Source of the DNA: Dermanyssus gallinae
Taxonomy: Eukaryota > Arthropoda > Arachnida > Mesostigmata > Dermanyssidae
Length of the DNA: 64,000 bases
Direction of reading: 5' to 3'
NCBI GenBank assembly: GCA_003439945.1
Contig: QVRM01005933.1
Span: 1 to 64,000, forward strand
The first letter of the stretch is position 1, and each line of letters opens with the position of its first letter. The notes under the pieces were generated by a model. It ran no database searches. It saw only the letters and a list, made by a program, of their open reading frames with translations, and was not told where the DNA came from. This document shows, in pieces, positions 57,672 to 64,000 of this stretch. Both the position numbers and the translations under genes were made by a program.

Positions 57672-58525
57672 GTACGTATTATATTGCCTATAGGGAAAAT
57701 GCGTACAACACACGTATGTATATGTATGTATGTATATATATATATATAAGTCAGAAAAGCCAAACAAAAACAGAAACACGCACATGTACTGGTCTTATGC
57801 CTACGTAAATATGCCGACAACTGTAATTGTAAGTTATTTTTCTTAAAATGTGGCTTAGTGGAGCTCAACGAAATGAGGTTGAACGCAGTGTAAAATCCGC
57901 AACGACATGGAAATGTCCGTATCTGTTGTGGGCTGTCGTGAGGGGTGGATGTTTAATTTCGCCATGTGCCTCCGGTTTGCTTGCTTCCACTAAAAACCAG
58001 TCATGACCCCGTCCCTTGGTCCGGCTAGGAACTGGTTGCGCATAGCGCCAAATAGTCAGAAAGGAAGGAGAGTGTAGTACTACGGAAAAAGGTGTTTCCA
58101 GAGAGACACGGGGAGGCGCAAGCGAGTTAGGAAAACGGCCCTTTTTATCTCCTCTTAAAACTACACATATTTATGGCCTATGGCAAAAACACGGATGTAA
58201 CTCTGAAAACAAACTTTGGCAGTGTTTTCTCGTTACTACACGCTTTCAGAGTAGTACATGGCCGGCTAGCGAGCAGTTTTACTAGTTATCTGGCTGCCGT
58301 CTGGCTCCCATGTGGGTCGCGCACTGACTCAGCCCTATAATTTTTATTTGTCATGGAACTGCAACATGTGCAACATCGGCATTGCCGTTGCCGCGTATTA
58401 TCTTGGTTGTATATGGTCGATTGTTACATAGGGCACCACGGCCGTCAATTATTGCCCCGGCTCCACGTCTCGTTTCATTCTGCTGTTTGTTGCGTATCTT
58501 TCTCTCGCTGTGTGTTCCGCGCTAG
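57672..58525 (+). other. Intron 2 of copy B
   Basis: It matches 22030-22500 and 24270-24606 and lacks the LINE found in copy A. No other feature. Confidence 0.75.
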
Positions 58526-59745
58526 ATATCCATACCAGTGCGATAAGTGCGACTACGGAACGGTGCGTAGCTACAACTTGAAACGACACTATGGCCGTAT
58601 TCACTCAGTGATGGCAATAGGGGCAGCGGCGGACACTGAAGGTGACGTGTCCGAAGAGGAACACTGCGCGCATGATTCGTTTGTACCCGCTGAGGGCTCA
58701 GCGGATGAGATCGGCGGCACCCAAGATCAACATGCTAACGTAGCTTCCGCGCCTCAAATCGAATACCACCCACAGCACTATCAGCAGCAGCAACATCAAC
58801 AACAACAACATCAACAACAGCAGCAGCATGACAAACCGCAACAGCAATCACAACAGCAACAGCGCCAACAACGGCATGGATTGGAACTTGGCGAGATTTG
58901 TCAACCCGTTGTTGCCAGCAACATCTGTAGTAGTAGCAACACAAGTAGAGGCAACAGCGGCCTCAGTTCAAGTGGTCATGATGGGGATGCCCGCACCCCC
59001 GACAAAGCAACGAGAGTTCGAGAGGACGTCCCGACGTCGCCGTCGTCGCCTTCTTCTTCCGCTGCTGCGAATACGTCACCTGCTACAACGATCGTTACTA
59101 AGTATGAAAAACCTGCAATAAATACCGTCACTGCTACGCCTAGTACGGCTTCGATGAAGGCGGCCGCTGCTGCTGTTGCTACACGAGGTTCAACTGCAAG
59201 AGGCGTTCCTCCTTCGGCGCCCCTCGGCGCCCCTGCTGGTGGAGGCGGTGGCCGTGAGGCAGCACCATCGCCAACTGAAGGCCGGTGACATCCGAAAGCG
59301 CCAGGTCGCGAGGGCCCGAAGCCACGGCTCACCTAGCGATAGGCGGCGGTCTTCTACCGACGGCGATGTCTTCGTCTTCGTTCGCGGTCTTCGCCAGCGG
59401 CGTTGTCGTCATCGACAACGACTGCAGCGGTCCTGCAGATGGCGGACGAGGTCGCTGTTTCGGTCAGCTCGGACAGCAGATGTTGGCGGCCAGCAGGTGG
59501 CGCCAAGCTAAGCATCACAGGCCAGCAGGGCAACCATGACAGCCATCACGGTGCCACCAGTGGCGACCGTCAGTAACGTAGGCTTTATTGCTGGAAACAC
59601 TGGGCCGATGATTGGGAGTGCTGACACAGCGGTGTCGCCTCGAATTGGCCTCGTGGCAACGACCCAACAATCGACAACAACGCAGATCGTGACTACAGCC
59701 GCTGTGGCTACTGCCTCGTTTAGCGCGATTGCAACGCGTCCAAAG
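58526..59745 (+). CDS. Zinc-finger gene copy B, coding exon 3 (second finger, polyQ; frameshifted)
   Basis: The acceptor is CGCGCTAG and the donor AAAG/GTAATT. The finger YPYQCDKCDYGTVRSYNLKR then HYGRIH is intact. The Gln/His region, Ser-rich part and AATPSTAS-like part follow copy A. At about 59279 one extra A (CTGAAGGCC against CTGAGGCC in copy A) breaks the frame and gives a TGA at 59286-59288. More indels follow, because HLAIGGGLLPTAM lies in another frame, before the copy-A-like frame returns at ATVSNVGFIAGNTGPM and runs to the donor. The 3' half is thus not translatable as it stands: pseudogene, or sequence errors in GC-rich repeats. Confidence 0.72.
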
Positions 59746-60992
59746 GTAATTTGCACAAAACCGTGTATATATATATATATATATATATATAGATCAATTA
59801 AGTTATTTAAGACAGAAGAGAGACAGTTAATAGAATTAAAAACATCTTTAAGGTGGTTATTTTTATTTCTAGATTATTCTCAGTTCTCTACGGCTTGGAA
59901 CTTAACCTGAGGTATATTTTCAATGCACCGAGGGACGGACATGTTAAGGTATCTAGGGTTTCCCCAACAGTCCTTGTGGCAACATGGTCGCTGACTCTGC
60001 GCGGTATGGTTTCTCATCTAAGGAGAGAGACAGTTTTGCCTCATGAACGTATACCACAGATATAGTACAAAATATATTTCATTGTCGTTTAAACGGGGAA
60101 AATCTTTATTACCCCTGACCAAACAACAGTAGGAACAACGGATTTTCTGGTTTAACCGACAATAAATATATTTTGCGTATATTAATATGTATTACGTAAT
60201 TTCTGTAATGCCGGGGCCGAGAACTTTTAGTGTGCGTTTGTATGTTAGTGTGCTTTCGCTGAAATTAGATTAGGAATATTAGACTTAAGTAACAAATATG
60301 GCTTCGTCTGCCATTTGTTTGGAAGCATGTGAACGTATACCAGTTAAACTGTTGGTCCGAGTAAAACCAGCTGTTCTTTTTTTACGGGCCATTCCGTAAC
60401 CACAGCGTAAGCTACTTCCGTTGACACATATAATTCTTGTTGTCTCAGTTATGCGCAGCTGATTCGCATTACTGTGGATTATGGAGTTCAGAGAATTGAT
60501 CAGCCTTGGGCAACAAAAAAAATTAAGTCAATTCAAACCTGTTTAGGACTTGGTGTGTTGATTAGTGATAGAGAACATTTTAAAATGAGCCGGCATGTCA
60601 TTGTGTGCTAAGCCGTACACAGGCTTTTCAATATTAAAAGCAGTGCGGGAGGAACAAGCTACGGACCCGAAATGTTCGGCAAATAATTGGTGTACAGATG
60701 AAACGTGTTCCAAAAACCCAAAGCTGCATGCAACTTAAGTAAATAAAAATATGCATACGTACGTGCATTAGTCGGCCAAATAAATGGTTTGCTTAGCGGG
60801 GAGCATAACTTGAGATTTTAGGTGTAGGATGAAAAATATATGTCAGTCTGGTTTTAAACGCTAATGCCTTATGTCTTTTGTTCCTATTTGGCGGGCAGGT
60901 TAAGTACAACTGATTGATATATTTGTATATATATATATATATATATACATTTAATGACTGACGGTTTTCCGCGTGCGTATACGTTTTTGTAG
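59746..60992 (+). other. Intron 3 of copy B
   Basis: TA runs at 59765-59791 and 60925-60947. Blocks match 26040-26110 and 26500-27370. No gene is seen. Confidence 0.7.
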
Positions 60993-61208
60993 AGACCCTT
61001 AGTGGTGAGCGTGCCAGGTGTGTCACCTGTTGCTACCGCTGTTACGAGTGAACACGGTGGAAGCGTGACGTCAAATCTCTCGTCTACGTCCGTTCCGTTT
61101 GCCGTGCGTGCGCTCCAAGAGCTAAGTCTGGCACCTCGAATCGGTGTTGTCAGTCAGACGTCGAAGCGCCCATGTTCATCCAACATCGGCAAGCAGCATC
61201 AGGAACAG
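60993..61208 (+). CDS. Zinc-finger gene copy B, coding exon 4 (shortened)
   Basis: Acceptor TTTTTGTAG, phase 0. It reads RPLVVSVPGVSP and the conserved VPFAVRALQELSLAPRIGV, then diverges after a deletion (SQTSKRPC). A GAACAG/GTGACA donor at 61208 would give a 72-codon phase-0 exon; read through, it stops at 61223. No fifth exon exists in copy B within the window, so the product would end here or use sequence beyond the window. Confidence 0.62.
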
Positions 61209-61223
61209 GTGACACTAAAATGA

Positions 61224-61466
61224 TTGTGCGCTAAGGCGTCTTTGCGGTATATATATTTTTTTAAATTTTTTTGATGTATATTTATTTATTCAACGTAATT
61301 AATCATTCACCTGGTATATATATATATATATATATAATATATATGATAAATTTCGTATGTGAAACGATGTCTGAAGAAAACTTCAATCTTTATTTTGCCA
61401 TTCGCTGCTATGGTGAGTCAATTGAAGATTTACCCAGTAAATTTGGTTGCGAAGGGAACCAAAACC

Positions 61467-61500
<34 letters not shown>
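61224..61500. other. AT-rich spacer with TA runs
   Basis: TA runs at 61316-61346 and 61470-61504. 61390-61470 matches 27940-28005. No gene. Confidence 0.65.
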
Positions 61501-61504
<4 letters not shown>

Positions 61505-61508
<4 letters not shown>

Positions 61509-62640
61509 TGCGCAGGATCGCCGCGAAGATTGATGCAACCACAACAAAGCCATTACTTCTGACGCTACTGATGCGACGCCGACTGGGACCAAGGTAGCCA
61601 TTCCTGCATTTCGCGACTAGCCCGAATCCCCAGAGGTTTATGTGAAACTCCACCAAAGAGAAAAACGGAAGCGTTTGCACAGTAGCCGAGCACATTCGAC
61701 GGGCCCTTGTATGTACACATTAGTATAACTTCGGCTTTAGAGTTAACTCTGGCCAATGCGAGATGTGCCTCTTTGGCTCTATCCATGAGGCCTCCCCCGA
61801 TATATAATTACCTCAAGACCTCTTGCCCGACTGCAAGACCTCTTGCCCGACCGCCAAGAACGATCTGGCACCACTGGGTGTGCCAATTTGTCTCGAAGAG
61901 CTCACAATTGCAACTGAGATGAAAATTAGAATATGTCGCCGCTCGTCTACCTTTTCTAGTAGGCATCGGAGACTTTTCTTGCTCGGGTCCTCCGTCTCGT
62001 CCTGGGTCTCGTCGTGGGGTCCTGAACTTACTGATCCTAGCCGTCCCAATGCTAAGAACCAACAACAAACCAATCCCCCTTCTAGATACAGCGGAGTTGG
62101 CTAGTTTAGAAACCACTTAGCCCACCTTTAAGAGAACCTTGACACCCGGTGCTGAGGTAGGCGTGACAACGTAATATCCCAACGTGCTTTGAGTGGCCCT
62201 CTGCATGACAGGTTACAACGTCGTCTCTTCAATGAAGCTGCCGACCACACGATTAGAGCTCGCCCAAATGCTTACGGCTAGAAGCAGACGGTTAGTTAGC
62301 CCTTATCGGTGTCCATGTGTTACCAACTGAGACAATATTACCAATCGTGTATCGTCAGGGCAGGACGATGCCTTAGACATGTTGTTATGAATGAGAACTC
62401 AGCGGAGTCCCTAGGTCATGCGGTCGTCCGTGTAGCCTAGAGCCGGCCGACAACCTGCGCTGAGGACGGCAGGCGCCCATACGAGATGATACATAAACCT
62501 TTCAAGCGAGGCAAAATGGTGGTTTAGAATGCAACCGTTATTGAGTCTCTAGCCGCTTTTTTGCTAGTGGCGGCGTTTCCGAAGTTAGCTATGCAGTCAA
62601 ATTTGTGGAGACCAGTAAACTATGTAAGCAAATATTCACC
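61505..62640 (+). pseudogene. RLE-type LINE fossil, copy B
   Basis: It begins directly after a TA run with LRRIAAKIDATTTKPLLLTL, the position corresponding to LRRIALKVSIRD in the 34.33 kb element. The end reads RGKMVV.NATVIESLAA and later YVSKYSPI, the endonuclease end. Relative to copy A, about 150 bases around motif A are deleted and a 22-base unit (GCAAGACCTCTTGCCCGA) is duplicated near 61812-61852. Dead. Confidence 0.8.
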
Positions 62641-62684
62641 AATCGGGCATATATATATATATATATGTGTGTGTGTGACAGGAT

Positions 62685-63425
62685 GTTTTATCTTAAAAAA
62701 GCATATGATATGGTGGACAGAACAAAGTTGTATCAAATCATGTTGGAGGAGGGTTTGGAGAGAAGCTGGGTGGAGTTACTAGAATAAATTTACAGGAATA
62801 ACACGGTAAGAATAATAATAGCGTGTAATGTAATATAATTGAATAATAATAACGTGTAATGTAATATAATCAACAATACCGAAAGGTGATGTAATAATAA
62901 ATAATAAATAATAATAGCAGCCGAACAATCTAAAGAGTTTATAGTTGCTAAGGGGGTCAGACAAGGCTGCCCGTTGTCATCGGTGATTTTTTTTAATGTA
63001 TATAGAGAGGATAGCGCGAAGGATTAATAGAACGGGTTTAGGATAGCAGATAGGAGAAAAGGGTGTATATATCAAGACAGCCGTGCTGCTTTTTGCTGAC
63101 GATATGCTAGTGTTAGGGCGGGGTACTAGCGAAGTTCAACAAATGTTGAATGCATGTGGAGAAGCAGCGAAGGAACTGAGCATGGCGCTTAATGAAAAAA
63201 AGGAGCGCAGTTTTAGTATTTAATGGGACTATAAGGGCAAAGAAGCTTGTTGTACAGGGAAAATAATTGGATTATAAAAGTCAGTACAAGCATCTTGGGG
63301 TGACAATGACTACAGGGGATGATTATTTAGAGGAAGAAGAGATAATAAGGAGGAAGAAGGCTGAAAGAGGAAGAAATGCACTAATGTGTAAGGGCCTCTG
63401 GGGGTTTGATAAATATATAGTAACA
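62685..63425 (+). pseudogene. LINE reverse transcriptase fragment with AT-rich insertion
   Basis: The frame LKKAYDMVDRTKLYQIMLEE (motif A side; AYD in place of AFD) ends at 62787. After about 140 bases of AATAATAA-type sequence, in which a GTGTAATGTAATATAAT unit occurs twice, the RT resumes: EFIVAKGVRQGCPLS (motif B, about 62940) and TAVLLFADDMLVLGRGTSEV (motif C, about 63080). LSMALNEKK and a KHLGVT-like stretch follow. Frames are broken by further indels. The fragment is cut at 63430 by an LTR. This LINE type differs from the R1-like and RLE-type elements here. Confidence 0.82.
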
Positions 63426-63429
63426 AGGA

Positions 63430-63652
63430 TGTAGCGTCTACGTACGGAACAATAAGGACACTCACCGCTAGAGTTACCGGCTCTACCAACGCCGACGCCA
63501 GAACGACTTTTCAGTTTTATTTCATCCCAATCTGTACAACACTGTTGGCGCCCCCTGGTGGCACGTATTCCTCTGCCCCCTGGTGGCGCGCTTCTATCTA
63601 TCTAATTCATCACGGATCATTACTATCATCAATATCCATCTCATACACTACA
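63430..63652 (-). mobile_element. 3' LTR of a Ty3/gypsy-like retrotransposon
   Basis: On the minus strand the LTR begins TGTAGTGTATGAGATGG and ends ACGTAGACGCTACA, a TGTAG..CTACA inverted repeat, 223 bp. A polyadenylation signal AATAAA is at 63521-63516. A purine tract (AAGGGAGGGAGAG) adjoins it at 63665-63653, as expected for a 3' LTR with the element body to the right. It interrupts a LINE. The right-hand part of the element runs off the window. Confidence 0.85.
63548..63588 (-). promoter_or_regulatory. Twin CTCF-like core motifs in the LTR
   Basis: GCCACCAGGGGGC occurs twice on the minus strand (63562-63550 and 63587-63575), 25 bases apart, the first followed by GCCAACAG. The sequence matches the CTCF core (CCACCAGGGGGCGC). 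The fit to the motif is seen directly; binding is not shown. Confidence 0.65.
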
Positions 63653-63665
63653 CTCTCCCTCCCTT
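63653..63665 (-). other. Polypurine tract
   Basis: AAGGGAGGGAGAG on the minus strand directly before the LTR: the usual primer for plus-strand DNA synthesis in LTR retrotransposons. Confidence 0.75.
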
Positions 63666-63695
63666 AATTTTTTTTATGTTACCTATTACCTATAT

Positions 63696-64000
63696 TTATC
63701 TTACATAATCATCTAAATATTTTGGTGCCGCTCTTGTCCTCCTTGACCGCCTCAACTCCGGTTGGTGTTCCTCTCTTCCGCTGATATGTATTCTTCCGGT
63801 TCCGACGATTGCTCTGATGATGATTCTTCCTCCGTTTGTTCTTCCGATACTTCTTGCTCCTCTGATTCCCCGTCCGCCCTGCCGGAACCGTTGTTCCGGT
63901 CCACCTGCCAAGCAGTGGCCTGTGTTGTTGCTGCTGTTGTTGTGCCGTTACTTCAGGCGGTTGCTTGGAGGACACTAGTCTGTTCCGGTGCCATACTCTA
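63696..64000 (-). pseudogene. C-terminal end of a gypsy-like integrase/pol polyprotein, partial
   Basis: Entering from the right edge, the minus strand reads RVWHRNRLVSSKQPPEV, then a Gln run (about 63945-63925). RVWHRNRL matches the conserved V(W/Y)H.NRL motif that ends the integrase chromodomain-like part in Ty3/gypsy elements. After a frame change, LRRSRRTRAAPKYLDDYV then a stop at 63696 forms the usual basic tail. The tail, purine tract and LTR are in the right order. Two frames are needed, so this copy is probably broken. Protease, RT and RNase H lie beyond the window. Confidence 0.7.

Larger units (their letters stand above)
44765..62660 (+). repeat. Segmental duplication, copy B
   Basis: Same order and strand as copy A but shorter (about 17.9 kb against 26.2 kb), mostly because copy A holds extra LINEs and a mariner. 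Copy-B-only parts are a foldback MITE (46036-46578), a SINE (52520-52815), an AT-rich insertion (about 53000-53820), a long (TTA)n run and 55500-56620. The left ends are about 41.7 kb apart and the right ends about 33.4 kb apart. The duplicated right end stops in TA repeats and is followed by unrelated LINE sequence, so copy B lacks the gene's last exon. Confidence 0.93.

Noticed and set aside
1..64000. CRISPR arrays, rRNA genes, bacterial-type operons
   Set aside because: No regularly spaced repeats, no rRNA-like sequence and no compact gene order; the sequence is eukaryotic in character throughout.

Overview
The window looks like nuclear DNA of an arthropod, most likely a chelicerate (mite or tick). 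The evidence is introns with GT/AG borders that join in phase, a tramtrack/lola-like pair of C2H2 zinc fingers, mariner DNA transposons, R1-, R2- and restriction-like-endonuclease (RLE) type LINEs, tRNA-derived SINEs, and very many (TA)n microsatellites. One minus-strand LINE (19.35-21.11 kb) resembles, from memory, LINE families common in ticks. The chelicerate call is inference. There are no operons, rRNA genes, functional tRNA genes or CRISPR arrays.

The main structure is an old direct segmental duplication. Copy A runs from about 3.0 to 29.25 kb and copy B from about 44.7 to 62.66 kb, both on the + strand. They are collinear in blocks and interrupted by copy-specific insertions. Each copy holds a conserved 5' region rich in trinucleotide repeats (11.0-13.4 / 48.6-50.7 kb) and the same coding exons of a zinc-finger gene. 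In copy A these are 16999-17465, 21952-22029, 24607-25825, 27375-27644 and 29392-31250. In copy B they are 54986-55427, 57594-57671, 58526-59745 and 60993-61208. The intron phases match exactly: 2, 2, 0, 0. The first finger is encoded by a 78-bp exon and the second starts the large polyQ exon, so splicing joins the two fingers at their linker. The last coding exon, which carries Ser/Thr-rich tracts and an acidic C-terminal motif, occurs only in copy A, because the duplication ends in a TA microsatellite just before it. Each copy carries single-base frameshifts at different places. They are either pseudogenising or sequence errors.

Region by region: 1-3 kb is a decayed LINE. 3-31.25 kb is copy A, with a complete but dead mariner (7272-8563), a mariner relic and nested LINE fragments at 17.5-21.1 and 22.5-24.2 kb. 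31.25-44.7 kb is a spacer of retroelements: a SINE, a nearly intact RLE-type LINE with a mutated catalytic Asp (34.33-36.9 kb), an R1-like 3' end, an R2-like RT fragment, a minus-strand LINE 5' part and an internally deleted LINE. 44.7-62.66 kb is copy B, with a foldback MITE, an extra SINE and expanded microsatellites. 62.68-64 kb is a LINE RT fragment cut by the 3' LTR of a Ty3/gypsy-like element whose LTR carries two CTCF-like core motifs.

The features most worth follow-up are the duplicated zinc-finger cassette (two genes, or alternative 3' cassettes of one gene), the twin CTCF-like motifs in the LTR, and the hairpin shared by three R1-like 3' ends.
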